Assembly: GCA_030522415.1 (NCBI GenBank)
Contig: CM060109.1
Span: 2,781,641 to 2,845,640, forward strand
Reading direction: 5' to 3'
Length of the DNA stretch: 64,000 nucleotides
Source: Channallabes apus
Lineage: Eukaryota; Chordata; Actinopteri; Siluriformes; Clariidae
Shown: piece by piece, positions 12,206-21,910 of the stretch
Position numbering within the stretch: the first letter of the stretch is position 1
Layout of the letters: each line of letters begins with the position of its first letter
Position numbers and translations under genes: made by a program
Notes under the pieces: model-generated
What the model was told of the DNA's origin: nothing
Seen by the model: only the letters and a program-made list of their open reading frames with translations
Databases searched by the model: none

Positions 12206-12362
12206 TCAAGATTCAAAGAACTTTATTAATCCCAGAGGGAAATTGCTTAGAGCTTACAGCACCTGGCATTCCCAGGAGGTCTCCCATCCAAGTACTAACC
12301 AGGCCCGAGCCTGCTTAGCTTCCGAGATCAGGCGCTCTCAGACTGGTATGGCCGTAATCAGT
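12206..12362 (-). mobile_element. 5S rRNA-derived retroinsertion (SINE3-like)
   Basis: The minus strand of 12253-12359 follows vertebrate 5S rRNA: TACGGCCATACCA, GATCTCGGAAGCTAAGCAG, GGGCCTGGTTAGTACTTGG, ATGGGAGACC. About 10 nt are missing before GATCTCGGAAGC, so it cannot be a functional 5S gene. On the minus strand it is followed by a short tail (AATTTCCCTCTGGGATTAAT) typical of fish LINE-mobilised tails. The undisturbed paralogous site at 14272-14300 shows where it inserted, with CTAT at both borders. Confidence 0.8.
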
Positions 12363-12369
12363 CTATGCA

Positions 12370-13975
12370 GACCAATTTACACTGGATTTGCCGTAGCACA
12401 TCTCTACTGTTTGTCTTTACTCTTCTCCACCCCTACAGTAACAGAGTTTATAATCCCTTTCTCATGGAAGAGGGTGGGGTCCAGGTGGGGTCAGGTTTAT
12501 CCCTATCCCAATGCTGATCCAGGAGTCAACTCAACTCATCAGCAGAATCCACATCAGACACTCAGACACATTGTTCTTTCATATATTCTTACTTTTAACT
12601 TGTGATTATCCTTTTGATTGCTTTGATCTCTCTCTCTCAGTATCATTAAAAATAATATTGCCTTATTTTTTTTTGCAATTGTGTTTCATTGTTTATTTCT
12701 TCACTTCATACGTTCACTCTATATTTATCTTTGCTTTTTATTACTTTCCATTAATTCGCGCATTACATTTCTTCATCTCCGTGTGTTTAAATACCAGTTT
12801 GGGGATGTTGTACTCTTTTCTTTTTCACTGTTTATCTTCTTCAATTTTACTTTTTGTATATTTTATCCTTTTTTTAGTTCTTAATTGTTACTTTTATATT
12901 TATTTTTCATCCATTTATGTCCTCTCTGCAGCTTTCTTTCATTGTTCCTTTATTTTGTTCTATAAAATTAAAATAGTTTGAGCATGATGTATTTTCTTTT
13001 TCATAAATTATCTTTAGATTTGATTTTCATTGATTATCATTGTTTCTTATCCCCTTTATAGTTCTCTCTCTTTCTTTCTTTTGAATTGTCTTTAATCTGT
13101 TAATTTCTTCTCTGCATCTTTCTTTCTATAATTTTTTCTTCTTCATCACTTTATTTCACTGATTCTTGTTTTCATCTTTAGATTTTTTTGTCTTTCGTTT
13201 CGTTTTGTCTTTATTTCCTCCACGGTCAGTCTAGCCCCGTGTCTCTGTGTGAGACCCTGACCATGGTTTTCTTTGGTAAGCCCAGCTTGATGTTTGCCCT
13301 GGAGTCTGGACTACACACACATGAGCAGCAGAAAACCTGAGATCTTTTTCAAAATTATAAAGTTGATGCAAAACTTCACAATTATTTATAAAGCCCCAAT
13401 TATGTCAGATTACAGCAGGCACACTGTTCATACGAGCTGACTCTGTCTGAAACAGTTACACTATGCTCTTCTCAATTTATAACACTTTTACACATTTCTA
13501 CTTTTTAAATGGCAGTCTAGGGTTGGTTTTCATATATCGTTAGAGTAAAATTGTCCAAACACAGCACACAAGACCAGAACTGCACAACGAGGACAATATT
13601 TATTCTCCTCGACATTAATCAGTACATATATTCATTTATAGAGGGTGATTTTATAGAGGGTGACTTTATAGAAGGGTGACTTTATAGACACCTTTTTTTA
13701 ATTTTTTTATTTTGGTCACAGCCCTCCATAGGCATGAATGAGGGGTGTAGCTTTACATAGAGTCGGTGATTGTAAACTTTCTACAGCCACGGCAAAACAA
13801 ATTGGGAACACCAGTGAACCTACTGTAATTTGGATGTAGCCATGCCACTTTGAGTCTTTACAGCACCAGCCCACAAACCTACTGTTTTTAGACCAACTTC
13901 ACACCGTTCACACCAGACCATATGACTGCAGATCAGACTAGATTCATTATCACTGGTCCAGTAGTCGCTCTGACA
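12370..13975. other. Intergenic; T-rich 12.6-13.2 kb
   Basis: From about 12620 to 13220 the plus strand is strongly pyrimidine/T-rich (TTTCTTT, TTTTATT words), which gives spurious hydrophobic ORFs. From 13220 to 13975 I recognise nothing. Confidence 0.5.
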
Positions 13976-13978
13976 CCT

Positions 13979-14300
13979 CCAGGGTTGAGGGTTTGATTGA
14001 GTTTATCTGTTCTCCTTGTGTTTAGTGGTTTCCTCCGGGTCCTCCTGCCAGTCCCACAGTCCCACAGTCCAAAGACATGCAGCTGTTTGCATGTAGCTAT
14101 ACATAACTATATGTATTCGGGAAGTTAATTGGCATTGCCCATGTGTGTGTGTGTGTGTGAGTGAGTGGGTGGAGTGAGCCCTGTGATGGACCTCCACCCT
14201 GACCAAGGTGTTCCTCCCACGATTGCTCTCTCTTGCACCTCAGGGAATTATGGGGCTCGTCCATAACCCTGTCCCCCCTCAAGCCTATGCAGACCAATTA
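13979..14300 (+). mobile_element. V-core repeat, copy B (empty site)
   Basis: Parallel to 11885-12205 over its whole length, with substitutions and small indels. It keeps the uninterrupted sequence CTCAAGCCTATGCAGACCAA, where copy A carries the 5S-derived insert. Confidence 0.75.
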
Positions 14301-14429
14301 AAACCTATTTACTGAAACATGGCATAAGACAAAATGACCCGGTCGAAAAAGAAACATGGTCGACTATGGCTGCTTGATTATGGTTGACCATTTTTGGTCC
14401 TCTTCTTGTTTGGCCACATCCTCCTCCAT

Positions 14430-15059
14430 GTCTCCCTCTATCTCTCCCTCTCTCTATCTCTCCCTCTATCTCTCCCTCTCTCTATCTCTCCCTCTCACTC
14501 TATCTCTCCCTCTCTCTATCTCTCCCTCTATCTCTCCCTCTATCTCTCCCTCTCTCTATCTCTCCCTCTATCTCTCCCTCTCCCTCTATCTCTCCATCTA
14601 TCTCTATCTCTCCCTCTACCTCTATCTCTCCCTCTATCTCTATCTCTCCCTCTATCTCTCCCTCTCCCTCTATCTCTCCCTCTATCTCTATCGCTCCCTC
14701 TACCTCTATCTCTCCCTCTCCCTCTATCTCTCCATCTATCTCTATCGCTCCCCCTACCTCTATCTCTCCCTCTCCCTCTATCTCTCCCTCTATCTCTCCC
14801 CCTATCTCTCCCTCTATCTCTCCCCCTATCTCTCCCTCTATCGCTCCCTCTACCTCTCCCTCTCCCTCTATCTCTCCCCCTATCTCTCCCTCTATCTCTC
14901 CCTCTATCTCTCCCCCTATCTCTCCCTCTATCTCTCCCTCTACCTCTCCCTCTCCCTCTATCTCTCCCTCTATCTCTCCCTCTATCTCTCTCTCTCCCTC
15001 TCTCTCTCTCTCTCCCTCTCCCTCTATCTCTCTCCCTCTATCTCTATCTCTCTCCCTCT
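14430..15059. repeat. (TCTCCCTCTATC)n-type polypyrimidine array
   Basis: About 630 bp made almost only of C and T with interspersed single A, in 6- and 12-bp units such as CTATCT, CTCCCT and CTCTCT. All plus frames and the opposite minus frames stay open, giving Ser/Leu/Pro and Glu/Gly/Ile ORFs with no protein meaning. Confidence 0.95.
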
Positions 15060-15258
15060 GATAAAGCAGTGGAGCATTTCTGCCCTTCAGTTTTCTTTCC
15101 TTCTCTTGCTCTCTCTCTCTCTCTCTCCTTCTCTCCCTCCCTCTCTGAGTGTTTACGTTGTGTCCCTGAGTGGTTGTGGAGAGGAGACAGTTTAGTGCTG
15201 AAATGTGACACATTGAAAACATTTCTTTCTCAGAGGTAAACACAAAGAGATGAGAGGA

Positions 15259-15259
<1 letters not shown>

Positions 15260-15308
<49 letters not shown>
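15260..15308. repeat. (CA)n microsatellite
   Basis: Uninterrupted CA array. Confidence 0.97.
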
Positions 15309-15311
<3 letters not shown>

Positions 15312-15429
15312 TGCGCAATGAGTCAAGTCAGAAAATACAAATGAGCACAGACCAGAGGTAAAAATAAACAGCATCCTACAAACCGCCTGCTGGTGTTGAG
15401 TTCAGAGATGGTGTTTGGTCTCATTATTG

Positions 15430-15511
15430 TTTCTGTCAGTGCAGTTTGCCTTTATCTCTTTTGTCAGTATTTGTCATTAGTGTTTGTGTAATTAGTGCTC
15501 GCATCGTTTGT
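15430..15511. repeat. CATTAGTGTTTGTGT minisatellite, left part
   Basis: Start of the degenerate array that resumes at 15868-15953 and at 21110-21910 on the other side of the two insertions. Confidence 0.7.
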
Positions 15512-15867
15512 TCATTCATTCATTCATTTTCTATACCGCTTAATCCTGTGTTCAGGGTCGCGGGGGACCTGGAGCCTATCCCAGGAGACTTCGGGCACTA
15601 GGCGGGGTACACCCTGGACAGGGTGCCAATCCATCGCAGGGCACACACATACACACACTACAGGCAATTTAGGAACGCCAATTAGCCTAACCTGCATATC
15701 TTTGGACTGTGGGAGGAAACCGGAGAACCCGGAGGAAACCCACCAAGCACGGGGAGAACATGCAAACTCCATGCACACAGAGACGGGAATCGAGCCTGGC
15801 CGGGGAATCGAACCCAGACCCTGGAGGTGCAAGGCGACAGTGCTAACCACTACACCACCGCGCCGCC
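15512..15867 (-). mobile_element. V-SINE, near full length, with target duplication
   Basis: Minus strand in order: A-box-like GTGGTGTAGTGGTTAGCAC, B box GGGTTCGATTCCC, V core (TTTGCATGTTCTCCCCGTG, GGTTTCCTCCCACAGTCC), a 3' domain (CAGGGTGTACCCCGCC, CAGGATTAAGCGGTATAG) and a short (ATGA)n tail. The duplication CGCATCGTTTGT flanks it at 15500-15511 and 15868-15879. It inserted into the CATTAGTGTTT minisatellite. Confidence 0.93.
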
Positions 15868-16020
15868 CGCATCGTTTGTGTTTATCATTAATCCTTGTTT
15901 CATTAGCATCTATATTATTTATGCTTGTGTCATCAGTTTTTATCATTAGTGTTTGTCATGCACACTCAATCTGCGCCCGGCACTAGGACCCGGAAGTAAG
16001 GCGGGCGCCAAACCAGGAAG

Positions 16021-16028
16021 TATAAAAG
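16021..16028 (+). promoter_or_regulatory. LTR TATA box
   Basis: TATAAAAG in the 5' LTR. A start about 30 nt downstream would fall at about 16051-16052, exactly where the self-primer segment begins. Confidence 0.85.
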
Positions 16029-16051
16029 AGGTAAACAAACGTTAGCTTACC

Positions 16052-16062
16052 GCTCAGTCATT
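16052..16062 (+). promoter_or_regulatory. Self-primer segment at inferred transcript 5' end
   Basis: GCTCAGTCATT is the exact reverse complement of the 11 nt at 16337-16347. The pairing stops after exactly 11 nt on both sides. In Tf1 and the vertebrate sushi group, the first 11 nt of the RNA fold back on the primer site, are cut, and prime minus-strand DNA synthesis. Confidence 0.85.
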
Positions 16063-16213
16063 GAGTTTCGGCCCATGTCGGTTCCGGCTGTCTGTCTGCT
16101 AAACCGTGAGTACTCACTATCTTTGGTTCTGCTTCCTTATATTGTGTGTGTATTTATAGGACGCGGGTTAAATTTGTGTTTTTCCCTTGCTCATCTTTCG
16201 TGAGAGTCCTTAT

Positions 16214-16219
16214 AATAAA
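16214..16219 (+). terminator. LTR polyadenylation signal
   Basis: AATAAA downstream of the inferred start in the LTR; the 3' LTR copy lies at 20988-20993. Use of the 3' copy would give a transcript with terminal redundancy. Confidence 0.7.
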
Positions 16220-16336
16220 TCGCGTGGTTATCCTGCCTACTCGCTTACATCCGCGTTTGGGTTTACCATCCACGCTACATTGGGCTAACCGCTAAAGCTG
16301 CGTCTTCTGGTCACCGAGGTTAGTTCATCCTGACAG

Positions 16337-16347
16337 AATGACTGAGC
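16337..16347 (+). promoter_or_regulatory. Primer binding site (self-priming), overlapping gag ATG
   Basis: AATGACTGAGC lies one nucleotide inside the 5' LTR and pairs over its full length with 16052-16062. The usual TGG of a tRNA primer site is absent. The gag ATG (16338-16340) lies inside the site. Confidence 0.85.
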
Positions 16348-17384
16348 CCTCCGCGGTGAACCCAGCGGATTACGCGCACCTCTGCGACGTGGTAGATCGG
16401 CATGCCGCGCTCATTGATAAGCTAACCGGAGAGATCGCTAATCTGCGCCGGGGCCTCCAAGACGTAGCGGCCTTGCGCCGCGAGGTCGCGGAGCTCCGGC
16501 GGGAGAACGCGGATCTCCGCGCGGCTGTAGATGACGCGGCTAGCCGGCCTCCCGTCGCGGCGGCCGCGCCGCCGCACCAGCCCCCCCCCCCTCCTTCTGA
16601 TGTATTTCTTGCGCTTCCAGACAAGTGGGATGGCACCGACGGGAGATGCAGTGTATTTTTGACATCATTGAATCTAGTGTTTGAGTTCAATTCCACCAAG
16701 TACTCCACTGATCGGCTACGCATTGCTCTCCTCGTCTCATTGCTATCCGGGCAGGCAGCTGAGTGGGCCACGGCAGTAATTCGATCAGATTCTGACACCG
16801 CCCATTCCTACAACGAGTTCACCCGCCAACTCCAGATGACATTTGAACACCCTGCGGGCGAGGTGGAGACCGACACCAAGCTTTACCACCTGCGGCAGGG
16901 AGGATCGTCCGTGAGCCGTTATACTGCAGAGTTCCGCACCCTCGCTGTACAGACATCTTGGGGAGATACCGCGCTCCGGACATCCTTTTACGAGGGACTG
17001 GCTTCCCGGATTAAGGACGAACTAGCCGGACGAGAGCTACCAGCCACCCTGGAGGGACTGATCCAGCTCGCCCTCCGCATTGACCAGCGCCTCCTCTCTC
17101 GTCCGAAGCCAGCCCCGAGGACCCTGCCGTCCACCGCCACCCACGTCTACACTCCATCTCGACCTGCAACCCTCTTCACTCCCGTCACCACTGAACATGT
17201 CGGATCTCCACCTCCTGCCGTGGTTAACACCGGAGCCGGGGAACCCATGCAATTAGGGCGCGCCTCCCTGACCGTGGCGGAACGAGAACGCCGGTTTCGA
17301 GAGGGTTTGTGTGCCTACTGTGGGTCGGCGGCTCACCACCGAGCAATCTGCCCACTGCGCCCGGGAAACGCGCAGACCCGGTGA
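16338..17384 (+). CDS. gag: Gag polyprotein of chromovirus
   Basis: 348 residues forming the virus-like-particle protein of the retrotransposon. Residues about 15-65 show heptad-like Leu/Arg/Glu repeats expected to form a coiled coil. A Pro/Ala-rich linker follows (about 70-88). The central part (about 90-255) fits a Ty3/Gypsy Gag (retrotrans_gag) with W and conserved YxxxF-type positions. A CCHC zinc knuckle of the CX2CX4HX4C form is at C325, C328, H333 and C338, expected to bind genomic RNA. The start is fixed by the only ATG right after the LTR, inside the primer site. The stop TGA at 17382-17384 lies within the frameshift-stimulating stem. The frame is fully open. It belongs to the sushi/Mart group from which mammalian PEG10/RTL genes descend. 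Confidence 0.93.
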   Translation: MTEPSAVNPADYAHLCDVVDRHAALIDKLTGEIANLRRGLQDVAALRREVAELRRENADLRAAVDDAASRPPVAAAAPPHQPPPPPSDVFLALPDKWDGTDGRCSVFLTSLNLVFEFNSTKYSTDRLRIALLVSLLSGQAAEWATAVIRSDSDTAHSYNEFTRQLQMTFEHPAGEVETDTKLYHLRQGGSSVSRYTAEFRTLAVQTSWGDTALRTSFYEGLASRIKDELAGRELPATLEGLIQLALRIDQRLLSRPKPAPRTLPSTATHVYTPSRPATLFTPVTTEHVGSPPPAVVNTGAGEPMQLGRASLTVAERERRFREGLCAYCGSAAHHRAICPLRPGNAQTR

Positions 17385-20300
17385 GCAGGAGGAGAGACTC
17401 ACCGGGCCCCATCCACCTCTCCACCATCACCAATGCCACCACCTCTCGCCTCACGGTTCAGGTAACCCTCCAGTTTGGCCACAAACGGATCTTAAGTACT
17501 GCGTTTATCGATTCTGGTGCCGCAGGCAACTTTATTGACTCCACCTATGCCAAAGAAATGGGGGTGAATGTCGAGGCGTTATCCCAGCCTCTTCGCATTA
17601 CTTCTGTCGACGGTCGGCCCCTCTCAACCAGCCCCATCACTCACCAGACCCAACTACTCACCTTCGTCATCGACCAACACCAGGAACAGCTACATTTTTA
17701 CCTCACCCCCATCTCGTCTCCTCCCATCATACTCGGCTATCCCTGGCTGCTACAACACGACCCTCTCATCTCCTGGGCACAAAACCGGATCCTCCAATGG
17801 GGGCCGACCTGCAGCGAACTCTGCCTACGGGCACAGGCTGGGACGTGTTCCAAGGAGTCCGAGGCCCCCGAAGTCGACACCAACGCCATCCCACCTGAAT
17901 ATAGGGACCTGGCTGAAGTCTTCTGCAAGAGGAAAGCCACCAACCTACCACCACATCGCCCATACGACCTGGCGATAGAACTTCAGCCAGGCTCCATTCC
18001 TCCCCGCGGCCACCTTTACTCCCTATCTACCACCGAGACGCGAGCTATGGAGGAGTACGTCGCCAATGCCCTTCGTCATGGCACCATCCGGCCCTCCTCC
18101 TCGCCGGCGGCCGCAGGATTCTTTTTCGTTAAGAAGAAAGGGGGGGAACTTCGCCCGTGTGTCGATTATCGGGGGCTGAACAAGATCACCATAAAAAACC
18201 GACACCCGCTACCGCTCACCAACTCAGCCCTGGACGCCCTCTCTGGTGCCGCCGTATTTTCGAAGTTGGACCTCCGGAGCGCCTACAACTTGGTGCGCAT
18301 CAGAGAGGGTGATGAGTGGAAAACGGCATTCATCACGCCTACCGGACACTACGAGAGCCTGGTCATTCCTTTTGGACTCTGTAACGCACCCTCGGCCTTC
18401 CAACAGTTCATCAATGACGTCCTCAGGGATATGCTGGGCCGATGGGTGTTCGTCTACTTAGATGACATCCTCATCTACTCCCACAACCTCCAAGAACACA
18501 TCCAACATGTTCGGGCCGTCCTAAAGAGATTGCTCGCTCACCAACTGTACTGCAAGCTGGAAAAATGTGCCTTTCACAAGCACTCCACCACGTTCCTGGG
18601 TTTTGTCATCTCGCCCCAGGGTGTGGCCATGGACCCACAGAAGCTCGAAGCCGTACGTCACTGGCCCCTACCCAGGACACTTAAACAGCTTCAACGGTTT
18701 CTTGGGTTTGCGAATTTCTATCGTCGCTTTATCCGGGGCTACAGTACAGTTGCAGCACCACTAACCACATTGACCAGGCCCTCACACCACCCTTTTCGAC
18801 TCACCCCTGCCGCCAACTCCGCCTTCCAAGAATTGTGTCATCGCTTCACCACCGCACCCATCCTCCTCCACCCCGATGCCAACAAACCTTTCGTTGTGGA
18901 GGTGGACGCGTCGGATGTGGGCGCCGGCGCGGTTCTCTCCCAGCGAGGTCCAGACCAGAAGCTGCACCCGTGTGGTTTCTTCTCCAAGAAATTTAATCCC
19001 ACTCAGCAGCGATACGGAGTAGGGGACCGCGAACTGCTGGGCATAAAGTGGGCCTTGGAGGAATGGCGTCACTGGCTCCAGGGCGCCAGTGAGCCGTTCA
19101 TCGTCTGGACCGACCACCAGAACCTCATCACCATCAGGAACCTCAAACAGCTCAACCCACGACAGGCACGGTGGGCACTGTTCTTCGAACAATATGACTT
19201 CCATCTGTCATACCGCCCGGGGTCCAAGAACACCAAGGCCGACGCACTGTCTAGACAGCACGATGAGGACCTTCCCCGGGCGGAACCCGTGCCTGTCATC
19301 ACCTCCTCACGGATCATTGCACCCCTTCAATGGGACTTGGAGACGAGGGTCCGCCAGGCACAGGCTGCGGAGACCGAACCGGCAGGCGTGCCGCCTGGAC
19401 GACTCTATGTACCCCAAGGACTAAGACCAGAAGTTCTCCAGTGGGGTCACTCTTCCACCGTCGCCGGACACCAGGGAGCCCGAAGAACCCTGTCCTTCGT
19501 CGAACGGGCGTTCTGGTGGCCCACCATGAGAAGAGAGGTCACGGAGTTCGTTCAGGCGTGCCCGGTGTGCGCCAGGGCCAAAGATACAAATCAACCATCT
19601 CCGGGAGAGCTCCAACCACTTCCAGTTCCTCGACGGCCCTGGACGCACATCGCCCTGGACTTCATCACGGGCCTGCCGGTTTCCGAGGGAAAAAACACCA
19701 TCCTCACCATCGTTGATCGGTTCTCCAAGGCAGTGCACTTGGTGGCCCTCACCGGACTCCCATCAGCTAAAACCACCGCTGAGCTGATAATGGAACACGT
19801 AGTCCGCCTGCATGGGTTCCCCAAGGACATCGTCTCGGACAGAGGGCCCCAGTTCACCGCCCGGTTCTGGAAGGCCTTCTGCCGTCTGATCAACTCCACC
19901 AGCAGTCTGTCATCTGGATACCATCCCCAGACTAATGGTCAGACGGAACGGACCAACCAACAACTGGAGCGTTACCTAAGATGTTTTGTTGCTGATCGTC
20001 AGCGCTCCTGGGCCCGCTACCTCATCTGGGCAGAACTGTCTCACAACCTCCACGTTTCATCTGCCACCAACTTAAGCCCATTTGAGGTGTGCTACGGTTT
20101 CCAACCTCCGATGTTCACCCATCAAGAACCGGAGGTTGATGTACCGTCGGCCCAACAGTTGGTCCGTAGGTGTCGACGGGTCTGGAACCAAGCCAACCTT
20201 GCCATCCAGAGAGCCAATAACCGTTACATCACTCAGCACCGCCGTCGACACCCTCCGGGACGATTGTACAACGTAGGTGACAAGGTATGGCTATCCACAA

Positions 20301-20773
20301 AGAACCTACATCTGCACACGGAATCTCGAAAACTTTCACCTCGCTTCATCGGACCATACCGCATCACACTACGAGTAAACCCTGTCACCTACCGGCTCCA
20401 GCTGCCTGCGGCGCTCCGGATTCACCCCATATTCCACACCTCTCAACTCAAACCCTTCATCACATCACCCATGATTCCACCCACCCCCCCAGCTCCTCCT
20501 CCCCGGATCATCGACGGCGGTCTCGCCTACACCGTACGCCGAATCCTCGACTCGCGCCCTCGGGGCAGAGGTACTCAGTACCTGGTTGACTGGGAGGGCT
20601 ACGGCCCTGAGGAGCGGTCTTGGATTCCGGCCCGGTTCATTCTCGACCCCGAACTGATTCGAGACTACCGTCGTAGGGTATCCTCCACCCCAGGACCGTC
20701 AGGAGCCAGTCCTGGACAGGGGGGTACTGTCATGCACACTCAATCTGCGCCCGGCACTAGGACCCGGAAGTAA
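17309..20773 (+). CDS. pol: Pol polyprotein: protease, RT, RNase H, integrase, chromodomain
   Basis: A 1154-codon open frame; the translated part probably begins by -1 frameshift at 17369, so the first ~20 residues of the ORF are not expected in the product. Residue numbers count from 17309. Aspartic protease DSGA is at 68-71. Reverse transcriptase has LDLRSAYNL and the YLDD active site at 383-386. RNase H has its first Asp near 533. Integrase has an HHCC zinc finger ending in C751/C754 and a DD35E core at D784, D844 and E880. A chromodomain lies at about 1071-1122 (GYGPEERSW), probably reading histone marks to guide integration. The last 46 nt run into the 3' LTR. No stop or frameshift is seen in pol. 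Order PR-RT-RH-IN plus chromodomain identifies a chromovirus; length is normal for the group. Confidence 0.95.
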   Translation: MCLLWVGGSPPSNLPTAPGKRADPVSRRRDSPGPIHLSTITNATTSRLTVQVTLQFGHKRILSTAFIDSGAAGNFIDSTYAKEMGVNVEALSQPLRITSVDGRPLSTSPITHQTQLLTFVIDQHQEQLHFYLTPISSPPIILGYPWLLQHDPLISWAQNRILQWGPTCSELCLRAQAGTCSKESEAPEVDTNAIPPEYRDLAEVFCKRKATNLPPHRPYDLAIELQPGSIPPRGHLYSLSTTETRAMEEYVANALRHGTIRPSSSPAAAGFFFVKKKGGELRPCVDYRGLNKITIKNRHPLPLTNSALDALSGAAVFSKLDLRSAYNLVRIREGDEWKTAFITPTGHYESLVIPFGLCNAPSAFQQFINDVLRDMLGRWVFVYLDDILIYSHNLQEHIQHVRAVLKRLLAHQLYCKLEKCAFHKHSTTFLGFVISPQGVAMDPQKLEAVRHWPLPRTLKQLQRFLGFANFYRRFIRGYSTVAAPLTTLTRPSHHPFRLTPAANSAFQELCHRFTTAPILLHPDANKPFVVEVDASDVGAGAVLSQRGPDQKLHPCGFFSKKFNPTQQRYGVGDRELLGIKWALEEWRHWLQGASEPFIVWTDHQNLITIRNLKQLNPRQARWALFFEQYDFHLSYRPGSKNTKADALSRQHDEDLPRAEPVPVITSSRIIAPLQWDLETRVRQAQAAETEPAGVPPGRLYVPQGLRPEVLQWGHSSTVAGHQGARRTLSFVERAFWWPTMRREVTEFVQACPVCARAKDTNQPSPGELQPLPVPRRPWTHIALDFITGLPVSEGKNTILTIVDRFSKAVHLVALTGLPSAKTTAELIMEHVVRLHGFPKDIVSDRGPQFTARFWKAFCRLINSTSSLSSGYHPQTNGQTERTNQQLERYLRCFVADRQRSWARYLIWAELSHNLHVSSATNLSPFEVCYGFQPPMFTHQEPEVDVPSAQQLVRRCRRVWNQANLAIQRANNRYITQHRRRHPPGRLYNVGDKVWLSTKNLHLHTESRKLSPRFIGPYRITLRVNPVTYRLQLPAALRIHPIFHTSQLKPFITSPMIPPTPPAPPPRIIDGGLAYTVRRILDSRPRGRGTQYLVDWEGYGPEERSWIPARFILDPELIRDYRRRVSSTPGPSGASPGQGGTVMHTQSAPGTRTRK
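17363..17422 (+). promoter_or_regulatory. -1 ribosomal frameshift signal with H-type pseudoknot
   Basis: Slippery heptamer GGGAAAC at 17363-17369 sits in the required G GGA AAC phase of gag. After a 7-nt spacer, stem 1 pairs CCCGGTGAG (17377-17385) with CTCACCGGG (17398-17406). The loop segment GGAGAG (17391-17396) pairs with CTCTCC (17417-17422) as stem 2. Slipping one base back enters the pol frame directly. The gag stop codon lies inside stem 1. The same heptamer is the known frameshift site of PEG10. Confidence 0.88.
20718..20724 (+). promoter_or_regulatory. Polypurine tract
   Basis: AGGGGGG ends 3 nt before the 3' LTR, inside the pol frame. This is the expected plus-strand primer for reverse transcription. 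Confidence 0.75.
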
Positions 20774-21109
20774 GGCGGGCGCCAAACCAGGAAGTATAAA
20801 AGAGGTAAACAAACGTTAGCTTACCGCTCAGTCATTGAGTTTCGGCCCATGTCGGTTCCGGCTGTCTGTCTGCTAAACCGTGAGTACTCACTATCTTTGG
20901 TTCTGCTTCCTTATATTGTGTGTGTATTTATAGGACGCGGGTTAAATTTGTGTTTTTCCCTTGCTCATCTTTCGTGAGAGTCCTTATAATAAATCGCGTG
21001 GTTATCCTGCCTACTCGCTTACATCCGCGTTTGGGTTTACCATCCACGCTACATTGGGCTAACCGCTAAAGCTGCGTCTTCTGGTCACCGAGGTTAGTTC
21101 ATCCTGACA
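20728..21109 (+). repeat. 3' LTR
   Basis: 382 bp, no difference from the 5' LTR on base-by-base reading. It contains the last 46 nt of pol. Confidence 0.97.
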
Positions 21110-21910
21110 GTGTTTGGGTCATTTGTGTTGTTTTTGTTTCTCATTAGTGTTTTTATCATTAGTGTTTGTATAATTTGTGTTGTTTTTGTTTCTCATTAGT
21201 GTTTGTATCATTAGTGTTTGTATCATTAGTGTTTGTATAATTTGTGCTTGTGACATTGGTTGTTGTGTCATTAATGTTTGTGTCATTAGAGTTTTTTTTT
21301 ATTAATATTAGTGACTGTTATTGGTGTTTTTATTACTATTAGCATTGTGTCATTAGTGTTGTAATTATTAGTAGTATTTGTGTCATTAGTTTTTTTATTA
21401 TTAACATTTTTATCATTAGTGTTTTTATTATTATTAGTCTTTGTGTCATTAGTGTTTTAACATTATTAGTGTTTGTGTCATTAATGTTTATTATTAATGT
21501 TTTTGTCATTAGTATTTTTATCATAAATGTTTGTCATTAATGTTTATATCCTTAATGTTTGTGACTTTAATGTTTTTATCAATAGTGTTTTAATTATTAT
21601 TAGTGTTTGTGTCATTAGTGTTTTTAGTATTACCAGTGTTTGTGTCATTAGTGTTGTAATTATTATCAACAGCATTTTTATCATTAGTGTTTTATTATTA
21701 TTAGTGACTGTGTCGTTGGTGTTTTTATTATTAGTGTTTGTGTCATTAGTGTTTTTATCCTCAGTGTTTTTATGATTAGTGTTCGAGTTACTCCGTGTTT
21801 TTATCATTATTAGTGTGTCATTAATGTTTGTGTCTTTAATGTTCTATCATTAGTGTTTGTGATTAGTGTTTTAATATTTTTTATTTTTGTAATTAGTGTT
21901 TTTATCAATA
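21110..21910. repeat. CATTAGTGTTTGTGT minisatellite, right part
   Basis: About 45 degenerate units of 15-20 nt of the type TCATTAGTGTTTTTA / TCATTAGTGTTTGTG. It gives spurious Val/Ile- and Thr/Asn-rich ORFs on the two strands. It is the target into which both the V-SINE and the LTR element inserted. Confidence 0.9.

Larger units (their letters stand above)
15954..16335 (+). repeat. 5' LTR
   Basis: 382 bp with TGTCA/TGACA inverted ends. It carries a TATA box (16021-16028), a self-primer segment just downstream (16052-16062) and AATAAA (16214-16219). No difference from the 3' LTR was seen. Confidence 0.97.
15954..21109 (+). mobile_element. Complete Ty3/Gypsy chromovirus, Tf1/sushi type
   Basis: A 5156-bp element with two 382-bp LTRs that I read as identical, each starting TGTCA and ending TGACA. 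It has a 5-bp target duplication GTGTT (15949-15953 and 21110-21114), open gag and pol in a -1 relation, and a C-terminal chromodomain. There is no env. The primer site is complementary to the element's own transcript start instead of a tRNA 3' end. Identical LTRs and open frames indicate a recent insertion. The internal part is clearly more GC-rich than its surroundings. Confidence 0.97.

Noticed and set aside
12253..12359. Functional 5S rRNA gene
   Set aside because: About 10 nt of the body are missing and a retroposon tail follows, so it is a retroinsertion.
12180..12981. ORFs of 141 and 156 residues
   Set aside because: One runs through the 5S-derived insert and the other is hydrophobic T-rich sequence; neither has exon signals or a domain.
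14356..15243. Several overlapping ORFs of 225-281 residues on both strands
   Set aside because: They are read-through of the CT-rich tandem array; composition is Ser/Leu/Pro or Glu/Gly/Ile only and no domain is present.
16370..19899. Many ORFs antisense to or out of frame with gag/pol
   Set aside because: Overlap intact gag/pol with all domain motifs in the sense frame; shadows caused by high GC content.
15954..21109. Endogenous retrovirus with env
   Set aside because: No env frame between pol and the 3' LTR; chromodomain and self-priming features fit a Ty3/Gypsy chromovirus.
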